A stretch of DNA of 64,000 bases from Prosthecobacter debontii (GTDB lineage Bacteria; Verrucomicrobiota; Verrucomicrobiia; Verrucomicrobiales; Verrucomicrobiaceae): assembly GCA_945869695.1 (NCBI GenBank), contig CAMBPV010000005.1, positions 1 to 64,000 of the forward strand. The letters are read 5' to 3'. This document shows, piece after piece, positions 42,787 through 52,975 of this stretch. The position numbers and the translations under genes were made by a program. Position 1 is the first letter of the stretch. Each line of letters opens with the position of its first letter. The notes below the pieces were generated by a model. It did no database searches. It was not told the origin of the DNA and worked only from the letters and a program-made list of their open reading frames with translations.

Positions 42787-43245
42787 ATGTCACCTAGCAC
42801 TCATCGCTCCTCAGCCAAGCCTTCCGGCCTAGATTGCCGTCTGGCCGTCCTAGGCACAGACGTCCGCCTGACTCCTCATCGGCGTGAGGTCTTCCAGGTT
42901 CTTGCCGAATCGACCGACCATCCGACAGCCTACGACGTCTTCAATCGGGTCAAAGGAAAGTCGCCAAGCATCTCACTGGCAACCGTTTACAACTGCCTTG
43001 AGCACCTGACGGCGGGTGGACTCATTAAGCAGGTCAATGTGGAGAGAGCCCAGTCCCGCTACTGCGCGAATCTCCATGAACACGTTCATTTCCACTGTGA
43101 CGAGTGCGGTCAGGTGTCCGATGCGCACCCCAAGGCAGACTTCGACCCGGGTCTATTTTGGCAACTTCCAGCAGGCGCCCGGATCACCCGGACGGACGTG
43201 GCTATCCACGGCGTCTGCCCGACCTGTATCTCCAAAAAAGCCTAA
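42787..43245 (+). CDS. Fur/PerR-family metalloregulator
   Basis: 152 residues from the ATG at 42787. Winged-helix N-domain ([55 protein letters not shown]), followed by the dimerisation domain with the [13 protein letters not shown] metal site and a second CPTC pair, i.e. the structural Zn site of Fur/PerR proteins. Which metal or peroxide it senses is not decided by sequence. It precedes sufC by 17 bp on the same strand, so it probably heads the Fe-S assembly operon and links it to iron or oxidative stress. Confidence 0.92.
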   Translation: MSPSTHRSSAKPSGLDCRLAVLGTDVRLTPHRREVFQVLAESTDHPTAYDVFNRVKGKSPSISLATVYNCLEHLTAGGLIKQVNVERAQSRYCANLHEHVHFHCDECGQVSDAHPKADFDPGLFWQLPAGARITRTDVAIHGVCPTCISKKA

Positions 43246-43262
43246 TTCCCTTTCTTCCAAAC

Positions 43263-44018
43263 ATGAGTCTCAAAATCACCAACCTCCACGCCGGCTTGCC
43301 GGATCGCGAAATCCTCAAAGGTCTGAACCTCGAGGTCAAACCTGGCGAAGTGCACGCCATCATGGGACCCAATGGTTCGGGAAAGAGCACGCTGTCAAAG
43401 GTGATGGCCGGACACGATGACTATGCCGTCACCTCGGGTGAGGTGATGCTGGATGACATCAACCTTCTCGAACTCTCCGTCGATGCGCGGGCTCGAGCCG
43501 GACTTTTCCTCGCTTTTCAATACCCGCATGAGATCCCTGGCGTGAGCAATGCCAACTTCCTTCGTGCCGCCAAGAAGGCACGCTTGCCTGAGGGCGAGGA
43601 GATCGATGCCATCAAGTTTTACAAAGAAATGTATGCCCGGATGGATGCGCTGGAAATGGATCGCTCCTTCACCAGTCGTAGCGTGAATGAAGGTTTCTCC
43701 GGTGGTGAGAAAAAGAGGAATGAGATCCTCCAGCTCATGATGCTGGAACCCAAGTATGCAGTGCTGGATGAAACGGACTCAGGCCTCGACATTGATGCGC
43801 TCAAGATCGTGGCACGTGGCGTGAACGCGATGCGCTCACCTGACCGCGGCTTCCTGCTGATCACCCACTACCAGCGTCTGCTGGACTACATCCAGCCCGA
43901 TTTTGTGCATGTGCTGATGGACGGAAAAATCGTCCACAGCGGCGGTCGTGAGCTCGCCCTCGAACTCGAAGCCAAGGGCTATGACTGGCTGAAAGAAGAG
44001 GAACTCGCGACGGCCTAA
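43263..44018 (+). CDS. sufC: Fe-S cluster assembly ATPase SufC
   Basis: 251 residues from the ATG at 43263; the track begins 53 codons upstream inside the regulator gene. ABC-type ATPase of the SufBCD scaffold: Walker [18 protein letters not shown]-loop [10 protein letters not shown], signature [18 protein letters not shown], Walker [17 protein letters not shown], and H-loop [11 protein letters not shown], all SufC-typical. Drives conformational change of SufB-SufD during cluster assembly. Confidence 0.97.
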   Translation: MSLKITNLHAGLPDREILKGLNLEVKPGEVHAIMGPNGSGKSTLSKVMAGHDDYAVTSGEVMLDDINLLELSVDARARAGLFLAFQYPHEIPGVSNANFLRAAKKARLPEGEEIDAIKFYKEMYARMDALEMDRSFTSRSVNEGFSGGEKKRNEILQLMMLEPKYAVLDETDSGLDIDALKIVARGVNAMRSPDRGFLLITHYQRLLDYIQPDFVHVLMDGKIVHSGGRELALELEAKGYDWLKEEELATA

Positions 44019-44051
44019 CTTCAGAGATCAAACCCGCAGATACCTAACATC

Positions 44052-45467
44052 ATGGTCATCGAAAACACGGACATTTCCGGCATCACGGCCGACACCACAG
44101 GGAACTTCACGTTCCCGGAGCGGAACAAGTATGATTCCGGATTCGGTATCACCGAGAAGACCGTTGATTACATCAGCGACGTCAAAGGCGATCCGGATTG
44201 GATTCGCGAATTTCGGAAAAAGGCGCTCAAAATTTTCCTCGATAAACCAATGCCGACGCATTGGGCCACGAAAGATTTGGAGAACATCAAGTTCGACGAA
44301 TTCCGCTACTACTTGAGCGATGGTCAAAAGCCAAAACGCTCTTGGGATGATGTACCCGAGGACGTGAAGAAGACCTTTGATCGTCTCGGTATCCCTGAGC
44401 AGGAGAGAAAATTTCTCGCTGGAGTGGAGGCGCAGTATGACTCCGAAGCTGCCTACTCCAATATCAAAGCGGCCGTGGCCGAGCAGGGCGTAATCTTCGT
44501 GAACAGCACGGAAGGACTCAAGGAGCATCCGGAAATCTTCCGGAAATGGTTTGGGAAAGTCATCCCAACCGGAGATAATAAATTCAGTGCACTCAACAGC
44601 GCCGTGTTTTCAGGTGGTTCCTTTATTTACGTGCCACCCGGAGTGAAGGTGAAGCATCCGCTTCAGGCTTACTTCCGAATCAACAGCGAGCAGTTTGGCC
44701 AATTTGAACGTACCTTGATCATCGCTGATGAGGGATCGGAAGTGATGTACATGGAAGGCTGCACCGCACCGAAGTTTGAGACCGCCACTTTGCACAGCGC
44801 CGTGGTGGAACTCGTGGCCATGAAGGGCGCCAAGATTCAATACGTGACCGTGCAGAACTGGAGCAGCAATGTCTTCAATCTCGTCACCAAGCGCGGAATC
44901 GCTCACGAAGACGCCGTGGTAAAATGGATCGACTGCAACATCGGCAGTCGCTTGACCATGAAATACCCGGGCGTGATCATGAAGGGCAAGCGAGCCCGCG
45001 GTGAAGTCATCAGCATCGCCCTCGCCAACAGTGGCCAGCATCAGGACACCGGTGCCAAGATGGTGCATGCAGCTGACGATACGACGAGCAATGTGATCTC
45101 GAAGTCCATCAGCATTGGTGAAGGGCGCTCCACCTACCGTGGATTGGTTCACATTCCGAAGCACCTGAAGGGCTGCAAAAACAACACCGAATGCGATGCC
45201 CTTTTAATCAACTCCAAAAGCCGCACCGACACTTACCCGGCGATTAGTGTGCGCGGAAACCAACATGCCACTCAGCATGAAGCCAGTGTCAGCCAAGTCA
45301 GCGCCGATCAGATTTTTTATCTCATGCAGCGCGGCCTGACTGAGGCCGAGGCGATGAGCCTTTCCGTCAACGGATTCATCAACGATCTCGCGAAGGAATT
45401 CCCGATGGAGTACAGCGTCGAGTTGAAACGCCTGATCGACTTGGAGATGGAAGGCAGCGTTGGCTAA
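44052..45467 (+). CDS. sufB: Fe-S cluster assembly scaffold SufB
   Basis: 471 residues, usual length. Contains the SufB hallmarks [18 protein letters not shown]-type [33 protein letters not shown] with the cluster-associated cysteine, and [27 protein letters not shown] near the C-terminus. Together with SufC and SufD it builds Fe-S clusters. 33 bp after sufC. Confidence 0.98.
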   Translation: MVIENTDISGITADTTGNFTFPERNKYDSGFGITEKTVDYISDVKGDPDWIREFRKKALKIFLDKPMPTHWATKDLENIKFDEFRYYLSDGQKPKRSWDDVPEDVKKTFDRLGIPEQERKFLAGVEAQYDSEAAYSNIKAAVAEQGVIFVNSTEGLKEHPEIFRKWFGKVIPTGDNKFSALNSAVFSGGSFIYVPPGVKVKHPLQAYFRINSEQFGQFERTLIIADEGSEVMYMEGCTAPKFETATLHSAVVELVAMKGAKIQYVTVQNWSSNVFNLVTKRGIAHEDAVVKWIDCNIGSRLTMKYPGVIMKGKRARGEVISIALANSGQHQDTGAKMVHAADDTTSNVISKSISIGEGRSTYRGLVHIPKHLKGCKNNTECDALLINSKSRTDTYPAISVRGNQHATQHEASVSQVSADQIFYLMQRGLTEAEAMSLSVNGFINDLAKEFPMEYSVELKRLIDLEMEGSVG

Positions 45468-45489
45468 ACCATCTTACGAATCCTTTTCC

Positions 45490-46845
45490 ATGTCAGCCAC
45501 GCTCGCTCCCACTCCCCAAATTTCACCCATGCCATCCGACACCGCTTCCGGACTTGAATTGATCTCACCCGACCGCACGAATTCATCCGCCCCTCAATGG
45601 TTTTTCGAGAGGTCTGCAAACGCATGGGGAGAGTTCCAGAAATTACCAGTCCCCAGCATCAAGGATGAATCTTGGCGCTATTCGAATGCGAAGAGGATCA
45701 GCCTCAATTCCATCCACCCCGCAGAGGCTGCCAATGAGCATCTTGAAGCTGCCGCCGTCGCTGCCTCCGAGGGCTTGGCGACCGCCGGAGCTCGTTTTGT
45801 TTTTGTGAATGATCGCTTGGTCGTCTCAGAGACTCAAGGCCTGCCCGAAGGTGTGGTCTGCCTCCCTCTCGAGGAGGCCCTCCAGTCCCACAGCGCTCTC
45901 TTGGAAGAGCACTTCATGAAGCGTGAGTCCTTTCTGGGCTCTGCCAAGTTTGCCTCTCTCCATTTGGCCCACGTGAAAGCAGGCGTCGTTGTGTTCGTTC
46001 CGGCCCAAATGGAAATTGAAAATCCGATTGAGGTCTTTCATTGGATCAAGGGTGCCAACGCGGCCATTTTCCCCCACACCTTGGTGATCACTGGCGATCA
46101 CGCCAAAGTCAGCGTGGTCGATCACTACCGCTCCGACGACGGCGTGGTGGGGCTTTCTTGCGCCGTTTCAGATGTCATCGCCGGAAATGGGAGCTCGATT
46201 ACCTACGTAGCCTGCCAAGAACTTGGAAACGAAGGTCAGGCCTTGCATTTGTCGAGCACCACGGCTCAAAAGGACTCTCTTGTGAAGAGCTTTCAGGCAC
46301 AGCTCGGTGCGGGCTTCAGTCGGACTGAAAGTGTGAGCAACCTAGTCGGCGCGGGCTCAAGGAGTGACATGCTGTCGGTTTCCATGCCCATCGCAGACCA
46401 AGTGGTGGACCAGCGCACGCTTCAGCGCCATTTGGCCCCTCATACCTTCAGTGACCTGCTTTACAAAAATGCGCTTTACGACCGGAGTCGTGCGATCTTC
46501 TCAGGTCTGATTCATGTCTTTGAAGGTGCTCATTACACTGATGCTTATCAGACGTGCCGGAATCTTTTGAACAGTGAGGAAGCTGAAGCCAGTTCCATGC
46601 CGGGCCTCGAGATCAACGCGGATCAGGTGAAGTGCAGCCATGGCAGCGCGAGTAGTCCCGTGAGCGAAGAAGAACTTTTTTATCTCAAAGCCCGCGGCAT
46701 CCCCGATGCAGAGGCTCGGAGACTCATCGTTCTTGGTTTCCTCAAGAACGCTCTGGGCCGTTTGGAAAACGAGGTGGTGGAGGCCATGATCATTGCCCGC
46801 ATGGAAGAGAAGTTTGCCCGTATCGCCGTGCAGGCCGCTGTTTAG
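45490..46845 (+). CDS. sufD: Fe-S cluster assembly protein SufD
   Basis: 451 residues from the ATG at 45490 (22 bp after sufB). A TTG at 45460 would overlap sufB by 8 bp. SufB/SufD beta-helix core with FSGLIHVFEGAHYTDAYQTCRNLL, SMPGLEINADQVKCSHGSA (conserved Cys/His) and VSEEELFYLKARGI. Completes the SufBC2D complex. No sufS/sufU/sufE or sufT follows; the operon ends at a strong terminator. Confidence 0.95.
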   Translation: MSATLAPTPQISPMPSDTASGLELISPDRTNSSAPQWFFERSANAWGEFQKLPVPSIKDESWRYSNAKRISLNSIHPAEAANEHLEAAAVAASEGLATAGARFVFVNDRLVVSETQGLPEGVVCLPLEEALQSHSALLEEHFMKRESFLGSAKFASLHLAHVKAGVVVFVPAQMEIENPIEVFHWIKGANAAIFPHTLVITGDHAKVSVVDHYRSDDGVVGLSCAVSDVIAGNGSSITYVACQELGNEGQALHLSSTTAQKDSLVKSFQAQLGAGFSRTESVSNLVGAGSRSDMLSVSMPIADQVVDQRTLQRHLAPHTFSDLLYKNALYDRSRAIFSGLIHVFEGAHYTDAYQTCRNLLNSEEAEASSMPGLEINADQVKCSHGSASSPVSEEELFYLKARGIPDAEARRLIVLGFLKNALGRLENEVVEAMIIARMEEKFARIAVQAAV

Positions 46846-46864
46846 TCAAAGCATTGCTTTCACA

Positions 46865-46900
46865 AAAAAGCCCCATTCGCGCGAGGCGGATGGGGCTTTT
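46865..46900. terminator. Bidirectional intrinsic terminator between sufD and ftsZ
   Basis: AAAAGCCCCATTCGC and GCGGATGGGGCTTTT form a 15-bp stem with one G-U pair and a short loop. A-tract on the left and T-tract on the right give U-runs for both the plus-strand suf operon and the minus-strand ftsZ transcript (stop at 46938). Confidence 0.92.
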
Positions 46901-46937
46901 GATTTTCAGTGCTTTGGGGGCTTCGAAATTCGAACGA

Positions 46938-48641
46938 CTAACCTTTGGCCTTTTTGCGCATTCTCATCCACGTCGGGACATCCAAGTCTTCGCCATCAGA
47001 GATGGAGGGTTCCGTGTCTTTGAAACGTCCGCGATCTTCATCCCCGAGACGGAAGGTCTGCTGTTCACCACGTGCTGCTGCGCCAGCGCCTGCACCCACC
47101 AGAACGGGGGCGGAGGAGCGAGCACCGGAGTTCAGAGGCTCTTCCATGAGCTCTTCCTCGATCACGTGATCCACAGGGGACTCATGAACGGCGGCGGCGG
47201 CAGGATTCGCCAAGACTGCGGCTAAGACGCTGCGTGCCACCTCGGGCGCAGCTTCAGGCTGGCGATTGCGAATGGGGGCGATGACTTTGGCAGTCTGAGC
47301 GATGGGCGTGATGATCGGTGTCTGATCGGCAAAGGCAAAAGGAGATTCCACTTCCTCTTTTTTCTGGATCTCTGGCTCCTGAATGGCTTCGATTTCTTCG
47401 ACCGACTCTTCGAGCTCTAGTTCCTGACTGCTCACGGGCTCGATCTCTTCAACGGCGGGAGCTGGAGTCTCAGGTGCAGGAGGAGGTGGGGGTGCAATGA
47501 AGAGCTCGAGAGGCTCTGGCTCGACTGCGGTCGCAGGGACGGGAGTCGGGAGAGGCGGGGCCTTTTTTACTTCGGGCGTCTTCTTCACCTCAGCCACTGG
47601 CTTGAATACTGGCGCAGGGGCGATGGCAGCTTCCTCGCTAGTGACGGGGCGACGATTCATCTGATCGAGACCAAGAGAGCTGATGAGGGTGACTGAGAGG
47701 GAATCACCGAGTTTTGGATCAACGGCAAGACCAAACAGAATCTGAGTATCATCCGGAACGCTGCGTCCCAATTGCTTCATGATGGCATCCACTTCCATCA
47801 GCGTCAGAGACTCTCCACCCACAACATGGGCGAGGAGATTCTTGGTTTCTTGGAGAAGGCGGCCGGAGTCGATGAGCGGGCTCTTGAGGGCCTTCTTGAG
47901 AGCATCACTGCCACGGTTGGCACCTTTGGCTTCACCAAAACCAAAGAGGCAACGGCCATTTGATGCGCTCAAAGCAGAAACAAGATCATCCAGGCCCAGC
48001 TTCACCAAGCCGGGAGTGGAGACCATCACTGAAACAGCCCTTGCGCATTGAGCGATGGTTTGATCTGCCAGCGTGAAGGCCTTTTGAATGCCCTCCTTGG
48101 GCAACACGAGTTCACCCATGCGATTGTTGTCGAAAAGAATGAGGGCGTCTGCGCGCTTCTGAAGCAGTTCGAGCGCTTCTTCTGCCTGATTGTGCCGACG
48201 ACGTCCTTCAAAGCTGAAAGGCATGGTCGCGAGAACCACGACGAGAGCGCCGAGACCTTTTGCGATTTCTGCGACGACCGGCGCAGCTCCAGATCCGGTG
48301 CCTCCTCCGAGACCCGTGCAGATGAAGACGATCTCATGACCCTGAAGGGTCTGACGGATCTGCTCTTTCGAAAATAGAGCCGCTTCACGGCCGAGGTCGG
48401 GATCACCCCCTGCGCCAATGCCCTTCATCAGGTCTCCTCCCAGTTGAACTTTGTGCGAGGCCATTCCGTGATTGAGCACTCGGATGTCGGTGTGGAAGCA
48501 CGCGAGGTCTGCATCTACCGAACGATCCATTGTGATGCGGTCGAGCACATTCGAACCCGCACCGCCGACACCGGCAACGCAGATTTTCAGTGCCGTTTTC
48601 TCGGCTAATTGGTTTTGCTGTTTGCGGTCGTATTCGATCAT
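46938..48641 (-). CDS. ftsZ: Cell-division GTPase FtsZ with long C-terminal linker
   Basis: 567 residues against ~380-400 in most bacteria. GTPase part (~1-330): [13 protein letters not shown], tubulin signature [26 protein letters not shown], and the T7-type region [20 protein letters not shown]. The T3 region reads [21 protein letters not shown] rather than the usual NTDAQAL, a divergence I associate with Verrucomicrobia. Residues ~335-550 are a Pro/Glu/Ala-rich linker ([16 protein letters not shown]...), ending in [14 protein letters not shown], which probably replaces the C-terminal FtsA-binding peptide. Last gene of ftsQ-ftsA-ftsZ. Confidence 0.96.
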   Translation of the reverse strand: MIEYDRKQQNQLAEKTALKICVAGVGGAGSNVLDRITMDRSVDADLACFHTDIRVLNHGMASHKVQLGGDLMKGIGAGGDPDLGREAALFSKEQIRQTLQGHEIVFICTGLGGGTGSGAAPVVAEIAKGLGALVVVLATMPFSFEGRRRHNQAEEALELLQKRADALILFDNNRMGELVLPKEGIQKAFTLADQTIAQCARAVSVMVSTPGLVKLGLDDLVSALSASNGRCLFGFGEAKGANRGSDALKKALKSPLIDSGRLLQETKNLLAHVVGGESLTLMEVDAIMKQLGRSVPDDTQILFGLAVDPKLGDSLSVTLISSLGLDQMNRRPVTSEEAAIAPAPVFKPVAEVKKTPEVKKAPPLPTPVPATAVEPEPLELFIAPPPPPAPETPAPAVEEIEPVSSQELELEESVEEIEAIQEPEIQKKEEVESPFAFADQTPIITPIAQTAKVIAPIRNRQPEAAPEVARSVLAAVLANPAAAAVHESPVDHVIEEELMEEPLNSGARSSAPVLVGAGAGAAARGEQQTFRLGDEDRGRFKDTEPSISDGEDLDVPTWMRMRKKAKG

Positions 48642-48704
48642 GGCGGTGTGTGTTTTGTCGGTTGCTGGTGTTGTCGGATTGCCTTCGTTTGTTGGGGATT
48701 CTGG

Positions 48705-49922
48705 TCACAGCGTCCAGCAGGACAGCAGGTCGGCCATGCGCCGACCGAGCCTGGCGAGCGGCGAGAGAAACGGCTTCTCGCTATCGAGGATCTGTGCGTA
48801 ACGGATAAGTCCAATGGGGGTGGAAAACTGGGGGTTCTCAAACATAGCGGTCACTCCGCTGACGGGGGCTGAGCCTGATCGAGTTACCTTCATCTCAAAC
48901 ACATCCTTAGCCACCACGTCAACCCCTTTCATGAGGCTAACGCCGCCCGTCAAGAAGACACCTGCGGCAAGGCGACCCAAGTGATCTTGGCAGCGCTCGC
49001 GGACTTTTTCAAGAATTTCACGGGTGCGCAGGTGGATAACTTCATTGAGGAAGGCGCGCTCGATTTCAGCAATGGCGAGGCCATTGTCATCCTCGACGCG
49101 GATCATTTCGTCCGGCGGCACATCTTCGTAAATGGCACTACCCTCTTCGATTTTCAGTCTCTCGGCGCGACCATTCGGGATTTGGAAAGCCATTGCGATG
49201 TCGTTTGAAATATGATCACCCCCCAGAGGAATGCATCCGGACGCTGTGATCATGCCTTCATCATAAAGGACGTAATCCGCAGAGCCCGCACCAAAATCAA
49301 TCATGAGTGAGCCCTGGTATTTGGCATCCCGGCTGAGCACAACCTGCGCTGCTGCGATGGGGCTGAATACGACGTCTTCAACCTCGAGCGGGATCTCACG
49401 CACACAGCGGATGGCGTTTTGAATACGACCGCGCACACCGTGAATGATGTGATAGTCCGCCTCCAACATGCGTCCTTCACGGCCAATCGGCTGACGCACG
49501 GCTTCCTGCCCATCCACGATGTATTGACGGGTGATGCTGTGCAGAAACACATTTTGCTGGGGAATGGAAACGTTGCGTGCGATCTCCTTGGCCTCTTCCA
49601 CATCATCTTCGGTGATCTCGGTTTGATCCTCGGGGAGGCGGTAGCAGCCGCGATTGTTCAGGCTTTCGATATGGGCTCCGCTAACCCCCAGGAATACATT
49701 TCGGATCATGACATCACTGCGATCTTCCGCGCGGACCAGCGCGTCATTGATGCAGGTTTGCACTTTTTCGAAATCAACGATCTCGCCCTTCCTCACCCCG
49801 CGTGATGGGGCTGATCCCATGCCGAGAATTTTGATGGCTCCGTCTCGTTTGGCTTCACCCACGACGACACATATCTTGTGGGTTCCGATTTCGAGTCCTG
49901 CGTAGATGGTGGATTTTGCCAT
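48705..49922 (-). CDS. ftsA: Cell-division actin homologue FtsA
   Basis: 405 residues from the ATG at 49922 (MAKSTIYAGLEIGTHKICVVVGE); the track's extra 51 residues overlap ftsQ. Actin-like ATPase: phosphate-1 GLEIGTHKICVVV, FtsA-specific 1C/SHS2 region (GVRKGEIVDFEKVQTCINDAL, GVSGAHIESLNNRG), phosphate-2 MIDFGAGSADYVLY and adenosine motif GVFLTGGVSLMKGV. C-terminus LARLGRRMADLLSCWTL is a short amphipathic helix that would bind the membrane. Tethers FtsZ to the membrane. 14 bp after ftsQ. Confidence 0.96.
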   Translation of the reverse strand: MAKSTIYAGLEIGTHKICVVVGEAKRDGAIKILGMGSAPSRGVRKGEIVDFEKVQTCINDALVRAEDRSDVMIRNVFLGVSGAHIESLNNRGCYRLPEDQTEITEDDVEEAKEIARNVSIPQQNVFLHSITRQYIVDGQEAVRQPIGREGRMLEADYHIIHGVRGRIQNAIRCVREIPLEVEDVVFSPIAAAQVVLSRDAKYQGSLMIDFGAGSADYVLYDEGMITASGCIPLGGDHISNDIAMAFQIPNGRAERLKIEEGSAIYEDVPPDEMIRVEDDNGLAIAEIERAFLNEVIHLRTREILEKVRERCQDHLGRLAAGVFLTGGVSLMKGVDVVAKDVFEMKVTRSGSAPVSGVTAMFENPQFSTPIGLIRYAQILDSEKPFLSPLARLGRRMADLLSCWTL

Positions 49923-49936
49923 GGTTTTTGGGGGTT

Positions 49937-50917
49937 CTAATTGCGTCGGGAGGTGGCGCGTCGGGCCGAGGTTGAGGTGACTGGGATGGCCGCAGGAACT
50001 GTAGCTACGGATTTGGATTTGAAGGTCACGGGGATGTTGTCTTTCACGAGGAGGTTCAGGGTGGAGATCCGCCATCCGCGCTCATTGGCTTCTCTTTTCA
50101 CTCGGCTGAATCGGTGGATCTGTTCCAGCAATCCATCCATGCCAAACGTCACGGACATTCCATCATTAAACTGGGTGAGCAGAGTGTAATCATTTGGGAT
50201 ATCGATGGTCGTGATCCGATCATTGTGATCATCCGTGCGGCGGCTCATCTCGGACAAAAGCTTCAGCGCAGCTTCGAACTGCATCGACTGAACGGGCACG
50301 CCAGGAGTGACCTGATTCAAGTTCTCGATCTCAATGACCGGGAGTGTAAGATACTCTTTGATGACGACCTCACACGGGATGGCGACTCCTTCTTCATCCA
50401 CCAACCATCCGTGCCCACTGCGCATAGGCTCCAGTTTTAGTTTCTGACATTCCAGCCACGCCACCGGACGCCGCTGCTGAACGTCAATGGTGAGCCGCCC
50501 GTCATAGTTCCGCGCGATCGTGGCGGTCCGGACTTCTGGAAGTTGCTCGATTCGCTCACGGACTTCACGCAAATTGATGGTGAGTAGGTTCTGCCCCTCG
50601 GTCAGCCCTGTGGTCCGGACAATTCTCTGCGGTGTCAACGAGCCCTCCGTATTCACCACAATCTGTCTGAGGGAAAAACGGGGGTTTTTCACAAAGGCCT
50701 CCTGAACCGTGGCACGGATCAGAGCCATGAGACCAAAAACAACCAGAATCGCAACGCCCACTCGAAAGCCCCACCTGACCCGCTGCTGATTCCGAAGCAC
50801 GCGTGTAGCCGGAGACTCGGGCTCCATGTTGATACGGCGTTTCCCTTCGACGGCTTCGCGGCGCGTGCCGATGGGAGTGTCGCTTTGCGTTCGTTTGCTC
50901 GTGGATTTTCTGGGCAT
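49937..50917 (-). CDS. ftsQ: Cell-division protein FtsQ
   Basis: 326 residues. Basic cytoplasmic N-tail, one TM helix (GFRVGVAILVVFGLMALI, ~49-66), POTRA domain (FSLRQIVVNTEGSLTPQRIVRTTGLTEGQNLLTINLREVRERIEQLPEVRTATIARN) and FtsQ beta domain (PVAWLECQKL...GWLVDEEGVAIP). Spans the inner membrane and links FtsBL to the divisome. First gene of the ftsQAZ run; the upstream mur/ddl genes seen in classical dcw clusters are not here. Confidence 0.92.
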   Translation of the reverse strand: MPRKSTSKRTQSDTPIGTRREAVEGKRRINMEPESPATRVLRNQQRVRWGFRVGVAILVVFGLMALIRATVQEAFVKNPRFSLRQIVVNTEGSLTPQRIVRTTGLTEGQNLLTINLREVRERIEQLPEVRTATIARNYDGRLTIDVQQRRPVAWLECQKLKLEPMRSGHGWLVDEEGVAIPCEVVIKEYLTLPVIEIENLNQVTPGVPVQSMQFEAALKLLSEMSRRTDDHNDRITTIDIPNDYTLLTQFNDGMSVTFGMDGLLEQIHRFSRVKREANERGWRISTLNLLVKDNIPVTFKSKSVATVPAAIPVTSTSARRATSRRN

Positions 50918-51361
50918 TCTGAATAGCAGAGACAGGATGGACTCTGAACAAGGGGGATTTTTGCTATATAACCCGAATAATCAAACTATTTGAAGCTTTT
51001 TCTTCAAAGTTCGGGCATTTACGGTTTTTTCACCCAACCGTTTTTTCTCGAAACCGGGGTTTTTGACTCACGATAGCAGAGAGCGTTATCCGAAAGTTCG
51101 AGTAAGAATTCGGATGCTGATTTTTTTCTCAGCGCTTGCCTTAGCAAGTGCGCATCACCCTGTGAGGCTGCGTAAATTTCTGCCCGGAGCGAGACTGAGC
51201 ATGGGTGATCCCGAATGACTCGCTTTTTTTCTGAAGGTGCCCAACGCAGTCGGCGCTTCTAAAGGGAAACGTTGAGTGGCGAAGAACGGACTCTAAAGTA
51301 TCCATTTCGCCAAGGTCGCTTTCCTCCAAACCAAAAAGTCATCGTCCGAAAGAGAAGTGAC
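50918..51361. other. AT-rich intergenic region upstream of ftsQ
   Basis: About 440 bp with several T-tracts. TTTGAAG-CTTTTT-CTTCAAA (50989-51008) is a perfect 7-bp inverted repeat, and ACGGTT...AACCGT followed by TTTTTT (about 51018-51045) is a weak plus-strand terminator-like hairpin. On the minus strand TATATA (near 50970) preceded by TTCAAA at ~18 bp is a possible ftsQ promoter. The 62-residue minus ORF at 51141-51329 does not look like a protein. Confidence 0.45.
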
Positions 51362-51748
51362 TTATGGATCATACCGGTAGGTCAGTTCTTCGTTTTTGAT
51401 TTCCAGAAACCTAGCAGCTCCGGGAATGTCCTCGTCTGTGATGGCTCCGGCCCTGAAGATCTTTCCGCGGAAGGCACCCGTCGAAGGCGCACCTCCGAGC
51501 ACCGCTCTCCGAATGGAATTTTCAACACTGCCGGCCACTAGAAAATCCAGTCCCGCCGCATTGGCGGTCATGCAAACCTGAGCGATTTCCTGAGCATTCC
51601 GGCGGTCACGCGCGTTTTCGAACGCTTCCCGCTGTCCAGCGTAGGCCGTGATCGCGAGAGACCCCAAAATACCAAGGATGGCGACCGTCGTCAACAACTC
51701 GAAAAGTGAAAAGCCTGCGCGCTTGGAAGTGGTTATTCTTGTTTTCAT
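51362..51748 (-). CDS. Type IV prepilin-like (pseudopilin) protein
   Basis: 128 residues with the prepilin leader and helix AGFSLFELLTTVAILGILGSLAITAYAGQREAF: basic leader, cleavage after Gly, Phe+1 and Glu+5. The remaining ~90 residues form a small domain (RRNAQEIAQVCMTANAAGLDFLVAGSVENSIRRAV) of the kind seen in many PVC-group pseudopilins of unknown substrate. No pilus assembly genes are adjacent, so it would use an apparatus encoded elsewhere. Confidence 0.9.
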   Translation of the reverse strand: MKTRITTSKRAGFSLFELLTTVAILGILGSLAITAYAGQREAFENARDRRNAQEIAQVCMTANAAGLDFLVAGSVENSIRRAVLGGAPSTGAFRGKIFRAGAITDEDIPGAARFLEIKNEELTYRYDP

Positions 51749-51925
51749 TCTGGATCTGATTATTTGGATGTTAGCCCCAACCTTAAATGAATCAAATGAA
51801 AATTATCATTTTTATGATTTTTTCCTCTTTAGTCTCATTTTTGAGAAAACCCTGTCGAGCCTGTGCCGATTTTCCGACCAGATTCCAGACGACCCGCACG
51901 CGCCGACGTATCAGACTTTGTGTTG

Positions 51926-52939
51926 ATGCGTGCCCCCGGGAAATGCCCCAGACTGATCCAAATCACTTTTCAGAAGGGGATCTATTTGCCTGAGATCGAC
52001 CTCTGGCTGGATCCTCCGCACTCGAGACAAAAAGCATTCATCTCTCACGCACACAGTGACCATGTGGGACGACATCGGGAGGTGATCTGCACCCGCCTGA
52101 CTCAGAATCTGATGAACCTGAGGAATGCGGCTGGACGCAGAACCCAATTTTCCGATCTCGAATATGGTCAGACCCTTCAGTTGAGTGGCTTTGAACTCAC
52201 CGCACTTTCCGCAGGACACATCATGGGTTCAGCGATGTTGCACGTGCGCCGAATCCGCGACGGCGCGTCCCTGCTTTATACCGGTGACTACAAACTGCGG
52301 GCTGGACTGACAGGCCAGCCTGCTGAGCTCAAAGAGGCCGACACCTTGATCATGGAAACTACCTTTGGCCTGAGGAAATATGTGTTCCCCACTGCCGCTG
52401 AGGTGACCCGGATGATCGGAGATTTTGTCTCGAAGACTTTTACAGAAGGAGGCGTGCCGATTCTTCTCGGTTACTCGTTGGGCAAGGCTCAGGAAATCGT
52501 AGCGGCGCTGAGGGGTATCCAAAACCCAGTGATGCTGCATCCTCACATCGAGAAAGTTTCTGCACTTCTCGCACCTCATTTGGGTCCGATGCCTGAGATC
52601 CGAGCTTGGGACGAGTGCAATCCCCGGGGCCACGTTTTGGTGCTTCCTCCCCATGTTCCGCAGATCCAGAGTCTCAAAGAAAAATTCAAATGCAAGGTCG
52701 CAATGGTCAGCGGTTGGGGGCTGGATCCCAGTGCCAAGTATCGATATCGAACCGATGAAGTTTTTCCGCTCAGCGATCACGCCGACTACCCTCAGCTCAT
52801 CGAGACCGTCGAGCGGGTAAAGCCCAAAATCATCTACACGGTGCATGGATTCACTCGCGAGTTTGCGGCTGATTTAAGAGCCAAGGGACTCGACGCCCGC
52901 GCGCTGGGCCAAGAGGAGCAACTCGACTTATCACTGTGA
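51926..52939 (+). CDS. MBL-fold nuclease-like protein (CPSF/Ysh1-like)
   Basis: 337 residues from the ATG at 51926; the track's upstream extension is unlikely. Metallo-beta-lactamase motifs: FISHAHSDHVGRH (motif II), SAGHIMGSAML (motif III), LYTGDYKLRAGL (motif IV), and the RNA-specificity-type ending VFPLSDHADYPQLIETVERVKPKIIYTVHG. This is the group annotated as exonuclease of the beta-lactamase fold involved in RNA processing, also found beside DNA ligases. Probably a nuclease on RNA or single-stranded DNA. No ligase gene adjoins. Confidence 0.88.
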   Translation: MRAPGKCPRLIQITFQKGIYLPEIDLWLDPPHSRQKAFISHAHSDHVGRHREVICTRLTQNLMNLRNAAGRRTQFSDLEYGQTLQLSGFELTALSAGHIMGSAMLHVRRIRDGASLLYTGDYKLRAGLTGQPAELKEADTLIMETTFGLRKYVFPTAAEVTRMIGDFVSKTFTEGGVPILLGYSLGKAQEIVAALRGIQNPVMLHPHIEKVSALLAPHLGPMPEIRAWDECNPRGHVLVLPPHVPQIQSLKEKFKCKVAMVSGWGLDPSAKYRYRTDEVFPLSDHADYPQLIETVERVKPKIIYTVHGFTREFAADLRAKGLDARALGQEEQLDLSL

Positions 52940-52975
52940 TCTTGCAAGGCACTAACCCAGACTGTAAATGCCCCC

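Noticed and set aside
51141-51329. 62-residue minus ORF upstream of ftsQ
   Set aside because: No recognised domain, no Shine-Dalgarno and poor composition; treated as intergenic.
51748-51862. AATGAAAATTATCATT region considered as a Fur box
   Set aside because: Only a partial match to the 19-bp Fur pattern; simple AT-richness of a divergent promoter explains it equally well.
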